Notes: generated from the letters alone by a model not told the origin. DNA of 64,000 bases from UBA6055 sp965214085 (GCA_965214085.1 OZ243937.1:496001-560000); one strand, 5' to 3'. Shown: positions 1 to 8,833, counted from the stretch's first letter. Numbers and translations: made by a program.

Positions 1-425
1 TCGGGATGGTTGATGTAACTGGCCTGCACAAAGATGGTGGTGGGGTCCTGGCAGACCACGCGATAAGCCTTGGTCTCGCGGATGATACGGGTGATGTCGC
101 GCCGCAATTCCAAAGTCGCTTGCAGGCTGCCATCGGGGTAGCCCAGATAACGGACATCACTGACGCCGACGCGGGCCGCGGCTTCGTCTTGCTCCGTCCG
201 GCGCAGCTCCACCAGCGCGTCTCGCGTCATATCCGGGTCGTTGCTGCCGGCGCCGCCGTCGGTGAGGATGACGTAGGTGACGGTGGCGCCTTCATCGCGT
301 ATCCAGCGCGCCACGCTGCCGGCCACGCCGAATTCGATATCGTCGTGGTGGGCGGCGGTCACCACGATGTGATAGGGTTCGTCCCGCTGCGGTATCGGCT
401 CTAGCCGGTCGTAGTCAACTGTCAT
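1..425 (-). CDS. PIG-L/LmbE family deacetylase, N-terminal part (runs off left edge)
   Basis: Reading the minus strand from the ATG at 425 gives about 141 uninterrupted residues up to the window edge. Residues 25-29 read AHHDD followed by E31, the place of the zinc-binding AHPDD motif of PIG-L/LmbE de-N-acetylases. ILTDGGAGSND, RRTEQDEAAARVGV and YLGYPDGSL are further family signatures. The family removes acetyl groups from N-acetylglucosaminyl substrates such as mycothiol or bacillithiol precursors and glycolipids; the substrate cannot be told here. Proline of the usual AHPDD is replaced by histidine. The C-terminus is missing only because the window ends. A plus-strand open frame covers the same bases, but it has no recognisable protein features. 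Confidence 0.85.
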   Translation of the reverse strand, partial: MTVDYDRLEPIPQRDEPYHIVVTAAHHDDIEFGVAGSVARWIRDEGATVTYVILTDGGAGSNDPDMTRDALVELRRTEQDEAAARVGVSDVRYLGYPDGSLQATLELRRDITRIIRETKAYRVVCQDPTTIFVQASYINHP

Positions 426-639
426 CGTCGTTCCCTTGGGTTGTATCGGCTCGCTAATCTTGGTAATTGCTGCATTATCGTTTAGACTCGGGATACGTCA
501 ATGCTGAGCGGCGATGCGGTAGCTGGAGAGGGCAGATACACTGACTTGGCTAACTGACAAATCTAAAAGCGCAAAACGCTCTTGAAGCGCAAGATTCGTG
601 TGGGCGGCAAGCATGGCAGCCGTCCAAAAGGGAACGATC

Positions 640-981
640 ATGAAAGAGACAACAAAAAGCCCCACGCGTCAGCTAACGGATATTCGCCAGCTTGGCGACA
701 CGGCCGAAGAGATAATCGAGGCGCTTAAGGACCCGGAGGTCTTTGAAGCGATCTTTGGCGAGCCGAGTGATGAAGAGATTGGGGCGGCGCTGCGGCAAGC
801 GGAAGTGGAATACAAAGCGGGGGACTACCAGCCGACGCCGCTTGACGACGATGACGATGATAAGCCCTATCGACCGCCAACGCGGCAGGAAATCCTGGCG
901 GGCATCAAGCAAGGCTATAAAGAAGCTTTGGCGGGGGACACACTTTCAGAAGAGGAGTTTCGCGCGCTGCTCGAAGATTAG
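640..981 (+). CDS. Putative antitoxin of a RelE-like toxin-antitoxin pair
   Basis: This small acidic protein of 113 residues lies 11 bp upstream of a RelE/ParE-like toxin, which is what suggests its role. I chose the ATG at 640 because AGGGA stands just before it; an in-frame GTG at 598 would add 14 residues without a better ribosome site. The middle carries a run of six aspartates followed by KPYRPPTRQEIL, and the C-terminus is helical and acidic (LSEEEFRALLED). No DNA-binding domain of a named antitoxin family is recognisable. In such pairs the antitoxin binds and neutralises the toxin and usually represses the shared promoter. The assignment rests on gene order. Confidence 0.6.
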   Translation: MKETTKSPTRQLTDIRQLGDTAEEIIEALKDPEVFEAIFGEPSDEEIGAALRQAEVEYKAGDYQPTPLDDDDDDKPYRPPTRQEILAGIKQGYKEALAGDTLSEEEFRALLED

Positions 982-992
982 CGCCACTTCCG

Positions 993-1331
993 ATGCCAAT
1001 CAGATTCAACTTTTCTCGCGGTTTTCTTAAGGATGTCCGAAGGCTGCGAAAACGATTTCGATTCGTTGAGGAAGACATTGACTCGCTGAAAGAGGAAATG
1101 CGGCATCAAGGCTATCGTGGCGCATTGCTCTCAGGCTACGAAGCGCAGATCTACAAGGTGCGATTAACCAACCGATCGGCTCGTCGCGGAAAGAGCGGAG
1201 GCTTTCGAGCCATCTATTTTTTCCTTGATGATGACACGATCTTGTTTGTCCAGATCTATTCCAAGTCAGACAAAATCGACGCCAGTCCAAGCGAGATTCA
1301 GGGCTTTATTCGCGACTTCGGGCTAAACTAG
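993..1331 (+). CDS. RelE/ParE-superfamily toxin
   Basis: This 112-residue basic protein has the shape of RelE/HigB-type toxins: an N-terminal helical part (FLKDVRRLRKRF), then a beta-sheet core with KVRL at 55-58, GKSGGFRAIYF at 66-76 and FVQIYSKSDK at 85-94. The GKSGGFR stretch corresponds to the conserved glycine-lysine-arginine region of RelE-like mRNA interferases. Proteins of this group cleave mRNA on the ribosome; gyrase poisoning as in ParE is the alternative. The gene follows the putative antitoxin after 11 bp, so the two are probably co-transcribed. The target is not visible from sequence. Confidence 0.75.
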   Translation: MPIRFNFSRGFLKDVRRLRKRFRFVEEDIDSLKEEMRHQGYRGALLSGYEAQIYKVRLTNRSARRGKSGGFRAIYFFLDDDTILFVQIYSKSDKIDASPSEIQGFIRDFGLN

Positions 1332-1436
1332 AGTGGCAACTGCTACATTCTGCGCCTCGCGGATTCCCAACAGTTCACATTCTAATCTGCCCTAACTCCA
1401 TTTATCATTGCCGCCATTCTAGCGGAGCTTCAACCC

Positions 1437-2672
1437 ATGGCGCGTCATAGTCGGCTATTGTGGTCGGTTTGCATCGGGCACCTAACCAACGACGTCTTCG
1501 CTTCTATGACGCCGGTGCTCTTGACCTTCCTGGCCGCCGGCATCATGCCCATGAACAACATCCAGATCGGCCTGGCCGTCAGCCTGGCGCAGTTGATGGG
1601 CGCGTTGACGCAGCCCTACTTCGGCATCCGCGCCGACCGCAGCGGCGGGCGCTGGCTGGGCTCTTTCGGGCTGCTGTTTCATGTCTTTATGTTCACCGTG
1701 TCGGTCATCCTCGCCGCCGCCACGCGGCAATACTGGCTGATGTTCTTCCCGATGGTCTTGGCGACTGTCGGCAGCGGCGCGTTGCACCCGGTTGGCGCGC
1801 TGCACGCGGCTGAATCCGTGCCGCGACGCTCCGCCTTTCACATGGCGATATTCTTTTTGATGGGGCAGACGGGTTTGGCGATAGGCCCCGCCATCGCCGG
1901 CATCCTGCTTGAGCTGGCCAATCCCGATCTGCTGGGCGGAATGGGCGAAATCGTCGGCGTCCACACCTTCGGCATCCAGGACAACGTCACGCCCATCATC
2001 TTGCTCTCTGCCCTGTCGATCCCGGCCATCCTGCTGATGGTCACCAGCATACCCCGCCATCACGAGCATCATGCCGAGCAGAACAAAAGAAAAGCCGAGC
2101 GGGAAAATGGGGCGAAGCAGCACTTTCCTTTGCGGGCTTTCATTATCCTGGGCGTTATCGTGCTGCTGCGCGGCTTGGGGCAGCAGGGCTCGGTCGCTTT
2201 TGTGCCGGTGCTCTTCGAGCAGAAGGGCTGGGACCCGGCCGCTTATGGCACGATTACCAGCTCCTTCTGGATCGCGTCGGCGCTGTCCGGCCTGGTCTTC
2301 GGGCGCTTGGCCGATCGCTATGACCGGCGCTTGGTTATGATGCTGAGCATGCTATTTTCGGCGCCGGCTTTCTTCTTGCTGCCCGCTTACGAGGGCGCCT
2401 TCGCCTTCTTCCTGGCGATCGCGGCGGGTGGTTTATCCGGCGGCGCGCACAGCCTGATCGTCGTCATGGCGCAAGACCTGATTCCCATGCGCAAGGGCTT
2501 CGCCTCGGGCGCGATCCTGGGCTTCATCTTCGCCACCGGCGCGGTCGGCTCGCTGGCGATCGGCATTATCTCCGAGCAAATCGGCCTGTCGTTGACCTTC
2601 CAGATTGTGGCTGTCATGATTGCGGTTGCGGGCCTGCTCAGCTTGCTGCTGCCGCGGCAGAGCAAGCCCTAG
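1437..2672 (+). CDS. MFS transporter, fosmidomycin-resistance (Fsr)-like
   Basis: The product has 411 residues and about 12 hydrophobic segments. It belongs to the major facilitator superfamily. GHLTND near the N-terminus, ALTQPYFGIRADRSGG after TM2 and a conserved GALHPVGALHA segment are typical of the Fsr-like drug exporter subgroup. A second motif-A-like loop, GRLADRYDRR, opens the C-terminal half. It probably exports a small molecule at the inner membrane by proton antiport; the substrate is unknown. A GGAG lies about 12 bases before the ATG. It is a single gene, with about 100 bp between it and the toxin gene upstream. Confidence 0.85.
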   Translation: MARHSRLLWSVCIGHLTNDVFASMTPVLLTFLAAGIMPMNNIQIGLAVSLAQLMGALTQPYFGIRADRSGGRWLGSFGLLFHVFMFTVSVILAAATRQYWLMFFPMVLATVGSGALHPVGALHAAESVPRRSAFHMAIFFLMGQTGLAIGPAIAGILLELANPDLLGGMGEIVGVHTFGIQDNVTPIILLSALSIPAILLMVTSIPRHHEHHAEQNKRKAERENGAKQHFPLRAFIILGVIVLLRGLGQQGSVAFVPVLFEQKGWDPAAYGTITSSFWIASALSGLVFGRLADRYDRRLVMMLSMLFSAPAFFLLPAYEGAFAFFLAIAAGGLSGGAHSLIVVMAQDLIPMRKGFASGAILGFIFATGAVGSLAIGIISEQIGLSLTFQIVAVMIAVAGLLSLLLPRQSKP

Positions 2673-2684
2673 CCGTCTATTTCC

Positions 2685-2742
2685 GAATAATCTTTCCCCT
2701 CCCTATTGATGGGCCAGGGGATAGGGGTGGGGGTGAAAACCC
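2685..2742 (+). repeat. G-rich intergenic repeat (CCCTCCC...AGGGGATAGGGG type)
   Basis: The gap between the exporter and the glycosyltransferase is filled by CCCCTCCCTATTGATGGG followed by AGGGGATAGGGGTGGGGGT. A related copy sits at 24080-24135. Such sequences recur in many bacterial genomes between genes. No function is visible. Confidence 0.5.
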
Positions 2743-2746
2743 GAGC

Positions 2747-3940
2747 ATGCCCAAACTCCTCTACATCTCGCTGATGCGGCTGCCGACGGAAAAGGCGCAC
2801 GGCTTGCAAATCATGCAGAATTGCGAAGCCTTCGCCGCCGCCGGCTGTGAGGTGACGCTCTGGGTGGCGCGTCGTTGGAATACCCGCCAGCTGCGAAGAG
2901 TGCAAGACCCCTACGACTATTACGGCGTCGACGCCAATTTCTCCGTCCGCCGCGTCCCTTGCATCGACCTCTTTCCGCTTTTTCCGTCGGGAAGCCTAGG
3001 CGCGCGCTTTGCCTTCTATGTGCTGCTCCTGAGTTATGCGCTCGTAAGCTTGATGCTGCTGCTGTTCAGCCGCGCCGATATCTATTACAGCCGCGATGAG
3101 TTGCTGCTGGCGCTGCTGTCACGAATACGGCCGAGCGCGTCCCTGGCTTACGAAGCTCATCAGTTTCTCAGATCGGCGCAGGGCGCTGCGCTGCAAAGGC
3201 GAGTTGCGGGGCGAGTGGGCAGCGTGATCGCCATTACGCCGCGACTCAAAGCGGATCTGGTCAGTCTGCGCGGCGCCGACCCGGCCCGCGTCATCGTCGC
3301 GCATGATGGCTTCCGCCGCCGGCGCTTCCCTGATAACCTCGACCGAGTCGCTGCCCGCCGGCAAGTCGGCTGGGCGCAAGAGGCCTTCATCGTCGGCTAT
3401 GTCGGCCGTCTGCGCACCCTTGGGATGGATAAGGGAGTCGGCACGCTGGTTGAGGCGCTGGCTGAAATCGACGGCGCGCGCTTGGCATTGGTTGGCGGTC
3501 CGGATGAAATGGCGGCCGCGCTGCGCGAACGCTGGCGTGAACTGGGAATGCCCCTCGACCGCTTTCTGTACGCCGGCCACGTTTCGCCCGCGGATGTACC
3601 GCTGTATTTATGCGCATTTGACGTCTGCGCTATGCCGCACCCGCCCGACGCGCAATTCAGTTTCTATACCTCTCCGCTGAAGCTCTTTGAATATATGGCC
3701 GCCGGCCGCGCCATCGTCGCCTCGGACCTGCCCGCCTGGTCGGATGTCGTCGCCGATGGAGACAGTGCGCTGCTGCTGCCGCCGGGCGATATCGCTGCTT
3801 GGGCCGCTGCCATCAAGCGCTTGAAAAGCGACCGCGAATTGCGCGAACAGCTTGGCGAACGAGCGCGCCAACGCGCCCTGGCGCACTACACCTGGCGCGC
3901 CCGAGCAGAGCGGATCTTGGCGCATATCGCATCAGCCTGA
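2747..3940 (+). CDS. Glycosyltransferase family 4 (GT-B fold)
   Basis: The product has 397 residues. The N-terminal half begins with a Rossmann strand and KAHGLQIMQNCEAFAAAG, the usual acceptor-side helix. The C-terminal half has VGYVGRL at about 220, then LKLFEYMAAGRAIVASDLPA at about 310, the nucleotide-sugar-binding E-x7-E region of GT4 enzymes. It transfers a sugar from a nucleotide donor, probably in polysaccharide or glycolipid synthesis at the cytoplasmic face of the membrane. A hydrophobic stretch near residues 88-108 could hold it to the membrane. Donor and acceptor cannot be assigned, and no other glycan genes stand next to it. Confidence 0.85.
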   Translation: MPKLLYISLMRLPTEKAHGLQIMQNCEAFAAAGCEVTLWVARRWNTRQLRRVQDPYDYYGVDANFSVRRVPCIDLFPLFPSGSLGARFAFYVLLLSYALVSLMLLLFSRADIYYSRDELLLALLSRIRPSASLAYEAHQFLRSAQGAALQRRVAGRVGSVIAITPRLKADLVSLRGADPARVIVAHDGFRRRRFPDNLDRVAARRQVGWAQEAFIVGYVGRLRTLGMDKGVGTLVEALAEIDGARLALVGGPDEMAAALRERWRELGMPLDRFLYAGHVSPADVPLYLCAFDVCAMPHPPDAQFSFYTSPLKLFEYMAAGRAIVASDLPAWSDVVADGDSALLLPPGDIAAWAAAIKRLKSDRELREQLGERARQRALAHYTWRARAERILAHIASA

Positions 3941-4067
3941 CTCCGCTTTTCACATGCCTTGTCGCCGCCCCTGGCGAATCCCAAGGCTAGCTCCATTTGC
4001 CCCTGACGCGATCGCCCGATTGCCGATAGAATGCTGCGGTTTGTAATGAAATGGAGAAGCAATCAGT

Positions 4068-5147
4068 ATGCGCTTGGGGATCATCGGCCTGCCTAACAGC
4101 GGGAAAACCACGATTTATAATGCTTTAACCGGTGGCGAGTCGCTGACTAGCGCCGCGACGACCGGCCAATTTGAGATTAACACCGCAACAATACGCGTTC
4201 CCGATCTACGCATTGACCACTTGAGCGCCATCTACCAGCCGCGGAAAACCACCTACACGCACATCACTTACGTCGACATCGCCGGGCTGGAAGAAGGCAT
4301 CGGCGGCGGCGCATTGGCTGGACAATTCCGCAATGAGCTGGCGCAAGTAGACGGCTTCCTGCATGTCCTGCGCGGCTTTGACGACGAGCGTGTGCCGCAT
4401 CCCTATGGCGCGGTTGATCCGGCGCGCGACCTGGCGACCATCGACGGCGAGTTCCTGCTGATGGATTTGCTCAGCGTCGAGGCGCGATTGGAGCGAATTA
4501 AAAACGAGCGGCGCGTCAAAGGCAAGCGGGCGGACCCGAGCCTGACGGACGAAGAGCCGCTTTTCGAGAAGCTCAAAGCGCATTTGGAAGCGGAGCAGCC
4601 GCTACGCAGCTTGCGCCTCAGCCGGGTGGAGGACAAGCGCATAAGAGGCTTCGGTTTTCTGACGCGCAAGCCGGTGCTGGTCGTCATCAACAGCGGAGAT
4701 GGCGCCGGAGACTCAACGCATTTGCTTGACCCGCCATATCCCAAGGCCGCGTCGGTCAGTATCCAGGGCGCCCTGGAAGCCGAGATCGCGCAGTTGGATG
4801 AGGCTGATGCAGCGCTGTTCATGGAGGAATACGGCATTGTCGAGCTGTCTCGCTCCCGGGTGATCCGCCTCTCCTACGACTTGCTGGGCATCCGTTCATT
4901 CTTTACGGTGGGCCAGGATGAAGTGCGCGCCTGGAGTTTCCCGGATGGCGCGACGGCGCCTCAAGCGGCTGGCGTCATTCACAGCGACCTGCAGCGCGGC
5001 TTTATACGCGCCGAAGTATTCCGTTATGCGGATTTAGCTGAACTGGGCAGCGAGTTTGCCATCAAGAGCGCGGGTAAGCAGCGGCTGGAAGGCAAGGAAT
5101 ACCGTGTGCTGGACGGCGACATTCTCAATATAAGGCACAATTCCTAG
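4068..5147 (+). CDS. ychF: YchF/OLA1-like P-loop NTPase
   Basis: The product has 359 residues, against about 363 for YchF. The P-loop GLPNSGKTT lies at 7-15 and the G3 motif DIAG at 70-73. The C-terminal TGS-like domain is well kept (DLQRGFIRAEVF ... GKEYRVLDGDIL). YchF proteins are ATPases of the OBG family that bind ribosomes and act in stress responses. The G4 element is unusual: YchF normally has N-x-x-E, but here the matching strand reads VVINSGD, which is neither N-x-x-E nor the GTPase motif NKxD. This may be a divergent branch. The ATG is preceded by AATGGAGAAG. Confidence 0.85.
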   Translation: MRLGIIGLPNSGKTTIYNALTGGESLTSAATTGQFEINTATIRVPDLRIDHLSAIYQPRKTTYTHITYVDIAGLEEGIGGGALAGQFRNELAQVDGFLHVLRGFDDERVPHPYGAVDPARDLATIDGEFLLMDLLSVEARLERIKNERRVKGKRADPSLTDEEPLFEKLKAHLEAEQPLRSLRLSRVEDKRIRGFGFLTRKPVLVVINSGDGAGDSTHLLDPPYPKAASVSIQGALEAEIAQLDEADAALFMEEYGIVELSRSRVIRLSYDLLGIRSFFTVGQDEVRAWSFPDGATAPQAAGVIHSDLQRGFIRAEVFRYADLAELGSEFAIKSAGKQRLEGKEYRVLDGDILNIRHNS

Positions 5148-5200
5148 CAGCCAACAACCGGCCGTTATATCGCCGGGGGCATGCGCAGACGAGGATAGGC

Positions 5201-5461
5201 TCAGCCGCGTTTCCGCATCTGCGCCAATGCCGATTCGGCTGTGTAGCGATCAACATCAGCTTGCCGCATCAAGCGCGACAGGGCTTCGTCATATCTGTCG
5301 GCATGAACTAGGGCACTGAATTCCTGCTCGTCCAGCGACGCCTCGGCCAGCAATTTGCGGCATTTGCGTTTCGCCTCAATTTGCATGAATTGGTAGAAGC
5401 CGAATGCGAACAGCGTCCCCATCAGCAATATATTCACCAGGATGAAGACAAAAAAGAACAC
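5201..5461 (-). CDS. Small single-span membrane protein, function unknown
   Basis: This is an 86-residue protein if it starts at the GTG at 5461. I chose that start because AAGGA lies six bases before it, and because longer readings run into the coding region of the upstream PhyH gene, whose stop is at 5484. Residues 2-27 form one transmembrane helix (FFFVFILVNILLMGTLFAFG). They are followed by a basic linker and a charged helical tail with two repeated helix-turn units (LDEQEFSALVHADRYDEALS and RYTAESALAQM). The PhyH gene ends 22 bp upstream on the same strand, so the two are probably co-transcribed. I recognise no family. Confidence 0.6.
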   Translation of the reverse strand: MFFFVFILVNILLMGTLFAFGFYQFMQIEAKRKCRKLLAEASLDEQEFSALVHADRYDEALSRLMRQADVDRYTAESALAQMRKRG

Positions 5462-5483
5462 AGGCAATCCTTGGGCGCTAACG

Positions 5484-6326
5484 CTAGCAGCTGGCGTCTT
5501 TGCCGGCCGTGCCGAAGACGCTGAGGCGCAGGTCGCTGTTGGGCAGGGGTGTAGCGCTGCGCGGCCGGTAGTGGAATTGCAGCGCCCAACGCCTGCGGTT
5601 GGAGCGGCTCGGCGGCGTTCCATGATGCAGCAGGCAATGAAATAGCAGGCAGCCTCCCGGCGGCAGCGGCACGGCTGCGACTTTGCCCAACTGCACATCG
5701 CTGTCGCAGATTTGCCAGTCGCGCCGCGCCCAATGCGGCATCGGCCCCTCTTGATGGCTGCCGGGGATGACCATCATGCAGCCGTTCTCCGGCAGCGCAT
5801 CGTCCAGGGCAATCCAGGCGCCGACGATCATCGTATCAGTGGGGTAGTCGAAGTAGGCCATATCCTGATGCCATGGTTTCTCGCGCCCGATCCGCGGCGG
5901 CTTCAGCATGGCCATATCTTGCGATAGCGCCGGCGGCTCGCCCATGATCCGCTCCAACAGGGCTGTCAATTCAGGCTGCGCGGACAGCGACATAAGCCGA
6001 TCGTCAAAGTCGACAATCGGCATCATCTTGCGTACGCTATCCAGCCGGGCAGCGTCGGTCAGCCGCTCAAAGCGCTGGCCTACAGCCGACTCCACCATGA
6101 TATTGTCCAGGTCGCGCCGCAGGATCAAGTCGCGAAGGCCATCGCGCCCGGCCCGAATGGCAGCTTTGTCAAGCGCGTTGTGAATCACCATAAAACCGAG
6201 CGTATGAAAGGTTTCGATATCCGCGTCTTTGACCGCGCCGAAGCCGTCAATGCCGGTCGTGACTTGATGCCTGAAATCGTATAAGCCGGCGGGCGGCGCT
6301 ATTGCAGTATATTCATCCAGGCTCAT
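5484..6326 (-). CDS. Phytanoyl-CoA dioxygenase (PhyH) family protein
   Basis: The product has 280 residues with the Fe(II)/2-oxoglutarate dioxygenase pattern. PWHQDMAYF near 152-160 carries the H-x-D iron ligands, and LLHHGTPPSRSNRRRWALQF near 232-252 carries the distal histidine and the arginine expected to bind 2-oxoglutarate. GAWIALDDALPENGCMMVIPGSH is the conserved core strand of the PhyH family. Members hydroxylate diverse small molecules, so the substrate is not known. It sits between an unknown 200-residue protein and a small membrane protein in a minus-strand cluster with short gaps (25 and 22 bp). Confidence 0.85.
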   Translation of the reverse strand: MSLDEYTAIAPPAGLYDFRHQVTTGIDGFGAVKDADIETFHTLGFMVIHNALDKAAIRAGRDGLRDLILRRDLDNIMVESAVGQRFERLTDAARLDSVRKMMPIVDFDDRLMSLSAQPELTALLERIMGEPPALSQDMAMLKPPRIGREKPWHQDMAYFDYPTDTMIVGAWIALDDALPENGCMMVIPGSHQEGPMPHWARRDWQICDSDVQLGKVAAVPLPPGGCLLFHCLLHHGTPPSRSNRRRWALQFHYRPRSATPLPNSDLRLSVFGTAGKDASC

Positions 6327-6351
6327 GGGCTAGCCTAGCCCCCAAGGGTAA

Positions 6352-6954
6352 TTAAGGCGATTCGCCACCGTCAATATTACCGTATTGACGCTGCAAGTGC
6401 CGCTCGATGCTATCGGCCACTTCCAGCCAGTGGTCGGTATCGAGCAGCGCGACATCTTCGTCGGTCCAGAATGCGTAGGCGATCTCGCCAGCGGGGGGCT
6501 CAGCAGGCGTCTCCCGTACCTGCGCCCAGGCCTGCTGGCGGGGCCCGTAATATTGCTCGACCAATTCCGCCATGATGGCGTTGACGGTGGCGCTGACCAG
6601 ATAGCCGATGCGCGGCGGCAGCGGCCCCGGCTGCAAAGCATGCGCCAAGTCAGCCAGGGCCTTCATAAAATTGGCCGCCCCCGGGTATTCGAAGTCTCGC
6701 AGCGCTTCCGGCGGCAGGCGCGGCGACGCTGTGCCCGTATTCACCATCTGCATCAGAATCTGCCGGGCAAAGGCGCCGTCGGGGTAGTAGGTTTCAAAGG
6801 TCTCCAGGAAAGACCGCGCCCTTTCGATGGCGACAGCCAGCGCCAGATAAAAGTCCAACTCCATGTACAGCGACTTGAGCAGAAACTGGCAGCGTTCGGG
6901 GTCGCGCGCCTCGGCGGCGTATCGGAGTTGTTGGATTGCGTGAATTGAACTCAT
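6352..6954 (-). CDS. Conserved-looking protein of unknown function
   Basis: The product has 200 residues, mostly helical, without signal peptide or membrane segments. It begins MSSIHAIQQLRYAAEARDPE and contains an aromatic and acidic C-terminal part (IAYAFWTDEDVALLDTDHW). I recognise no domain. It is the first gene of a minus-strand cluster, with the PhyH oxygenase starting 25 bp downstream, so a shared pathway is possible. The frame is clean and codon use matches its neighbours, so I regard it as real. Confidence 0.65.
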   Translation of the reverse strand: MSSIHAIQQLRYAAEARDPERCQFLLKSLYMELDFYLALAVAIERARSFLETFETYYPDGAFARQILMQMVNTGTASPRLPPEALRDFEYPGAANFMKALADLAHALQPGPLPPRIGYLVSATVNAIMAELVEQYYGPRQQAWAQVRETPAEPPAGEIAYAFWTDEDVALLDTDHWLEVADSIERHLQRQYGNIDGGESP

Positions 6955-7010
6955 TGTTAGACTATTGGGGAAGTAAACTGCTGGCCTTTTTCATCGTCAA
7001 CGTTATATTC

Positions 7011-8216
7011 CTATCGGTGCTGTTGTTGAAGAATGTCCTCCAATTTTGACTGAACCGCAACCTCCAATGAATCGATTACATGTACATCTTCGGGAAACAT
7101 ATCAAATAAGGACTGTTGGCGGTTTTCCGATTCGGTTCTGACCAGTAATAAAAGTTCGGCGTCTTTCGTTTTTCCTGCGCGCCGGAGTTTCTCGGCTGCT
7201 TCCGCCAAGTTCTCGCCTTTTCTTTGTACCCGCAATATTACCGGCTTGCCATTGACAAAATCATTATGTATGGCGTCGAAGCCGCTATTTCTTTGGACTA
7301 GCTTTACTGGCAGTTGTCTTAGAAGGTTAACGACCTCTCCTGGAAGATTCTTGTAGGCAGTGCGCCCTGTCCTTAGCAATTTGGAATCAGAGCGAATTGG
7401 TTTTTCGATACGAGTACGAGATAGGTCTACTGCTTCGATGGAAGAATCAATTCCAATATAATTTCGATTAAGAAGTTTGGCAGCCACTAATGTAGTTCCA
7501 CTGCCGCAGAATGGGTCGAGTATCAGATCGCCTTCGTCTGATGCCAACATCACAATCCGTTCAAGTAATAGGAGGGGCTTCTGAGTCGGGTATCCGCACC
7601 GTTCTCGTGCTTTCGGATTCAAGTAAGGGATATTCCACGTATCGGACAGGGGGACACCCTTCTTGGGCCCGTGAAGCACAACGTTTCCTTCACGGTCCTT
7701 CGCGTATACCGTCTTGCCATGTTGGTTCCGTTCTCGTCGTTGTAGGATTTGGTCAAGATTTGTTGTCTCTGAGTAATCTTGATAGATAAGATTGAATTTG
7801 TAATTTTCAGTTTTTGAGTACATGAATATGGTTTGGTGTGAACCCAGCAGCGAGTTTTTTGAGGTTGACCACCGGCGGTACGTCCAAATTATTTCCGAAA
7901 CGAAGCGGTCAAAACCAAATATCTGATCCAACAACATACGTATCCGATGTGATGCGTTGCGATCACAGTGCACAAAGATTGCACAGTCACTTTTCATTAC
8001 CCGATAAATCTCTTCAAGACGCATCCCAAGATAATCTATGTATGCGTCCAAAGACGACCAGGTATCCTCAAAGCTAAATTCGGTTAGCGTTCTCGATTTG
8101 AGCGTATGATCCGACTGAGAAAAGAAGGGTGGATCAAGATACACTAGATCGACACAGTTGGCTGGAATATCTTTAAGAACCTTGAGGCAATCCCCGTGTA
8201 GAATTTCATTGATCAT
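7011..8216 (-). CDS. Type II DNA methyltransferase (beta-class, DPPF) of an ApaLI-like system
   Basis: The product has 401 residues. The catalytic motif DPPF lies at 28-31 and the SAM-binding motif DPFCGSGTT at 234-242, the order (IV before I) of beta-class amino-methyltransferases. YPTQKPLLLLERIV before motif I is also typical. About 135 further residues follow the catalytic domain. It probably methylates the site cut by the adjacent endonuclease, expected to be GTGCAC by homology to ApaLI. Its start overlaps the endonuclease stop by four bases (ATGA), so translation is likely coupled. Base composition is clearly more AT-rich than the flanks, which suggests transfer. A GTGCAC site lies inside this gene at 7968-7973. 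Confidence 0.9.
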   Translation of the reverse strand: MINEILHGDCLKVLKDIPANCVDLVYLDPPFFSQSDHTLKSRTLTEFSFEDTWSSLDAYIDYLGMRLEEIYRVMKSDCAIFVHCDRNASHRIRMLLDQIFGFDRFVSEIIWTYRRWSTSKNSLLGSHQTIFMYSKTENYKFNLIYQDYSETTNLDQILQRRERNQHGKTVYAKDREGNVVLHGPKKGVPLSDTWNIPYLNPKARERCGYPTQKPLLLLERIVMLASDEGDLILDPFCGSGTTLVAAKLLNRNYIGIDSSIEAVDLSRTRIEKPIRSDSKLLRTGRTAYKNLPGEVVNLLRQLPVKLVQRNSGFDAIHNDFVNGKPVILRVQRKGENLAEAAEKLRRAGKTKDAELLLLVRTESENRQQSLFDMFPEDVHVIDSLEVAVQSKLEDILQQQHR

Positions 8217-8833
8217 TTTGAATTCTCTGTTGCAATATCTTCCAAGATTGCGAACAAATCTACGCTAGTTGTTTCTTCAAGGTGTTTCCAGGCTTCTTCA
8301 CCACTGTAGTAAAAGCCACTGTTAGCCTTATAAAGGTCTCGGATCGCGGCCTGAATTCTCATTGCTTGGGCGCGGTTTGGGAAGAAATACATCAGACGGA
8401 CCGGTGTATAGCCCGCTTGAGCAACAGCGCGGATTCTTGTATGTTCTTTAGTGATGTGATCACCATCGGTCGTTGCATCACGCCATTTGATTTCGTAGGC
8501 ACGATTCTCTATTAATATGTCAATGCCAAATGATTTTGGTCGCTGGCCAAATGTATTGGGTATCCTCAATGATTTCGCATCAGGATACTCGGTTTCAAAG
8601 CAAGCCCTTGTTGCGTGTTCGAGAAATGATCCTGCGTAGCGATATAGGAATCGTCCCTTATTCTGATACACGTCAATCAAATCACCTTCTTCAAGTGTAA
8701 TTCCCAACACTCTGTAGATTAGGTAGTGTGACTTGTCATCCGTTTCCATTTCAGCAACGCGATCTATTACCTTTGTTTGCAGTGTACTGGCATAAGTCTT
8801 GGCAATATCTCGAATCTGTTCTTCTATCGTCAT
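8213..8833 (-). CDS. ApaLI-like type II restriction endonuclease
   Basis: The product has 206 residues from the ATG at 8833. A TTG at 8905 would add 24 cysteine-rich residues; I prefer 8833 because MTIEEQI matches a normal family start, although no strong ribosome site is present. GRFLYRYAGSFLEHAT, IPNTFGQRPKSFGID and EIKWRDATTDGDHITKEHTR are what I recall as conserved in the RE_ApaLI family. A PD-(D/E)xK-type active site can be read as D105, E114 and K116. ApaLI cuts G^TGCAC. The methyltransferase follows with a four-base overlap. No controller protein is visible. Confidence 0.82.
   Translation of the reverse strand: MTIEEQIRDIAKTYASTLQTKVIDRVAEMETDDKSHYLIYRVLGITLEEGDLIDVYQNKGRFLYRYAGSFLEHATRACFETEYPDAKSLRIPNTFGQRPKSFGIDILIENRAYEIKWRDATTDGDHITKEHTRIRAVAQAGYTPVRLMYFFPNRAQAMRIQAAIRDLYKANSGFYYSGEEAWKHLEETTSVDLFAILEDIATENSK

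Noticed and set aside
6..404. A 132-codon plus-strand open frame at the left edge
   Set aside because: The minus strand over the same bases encodes clear LmbE deacetylase motifs.
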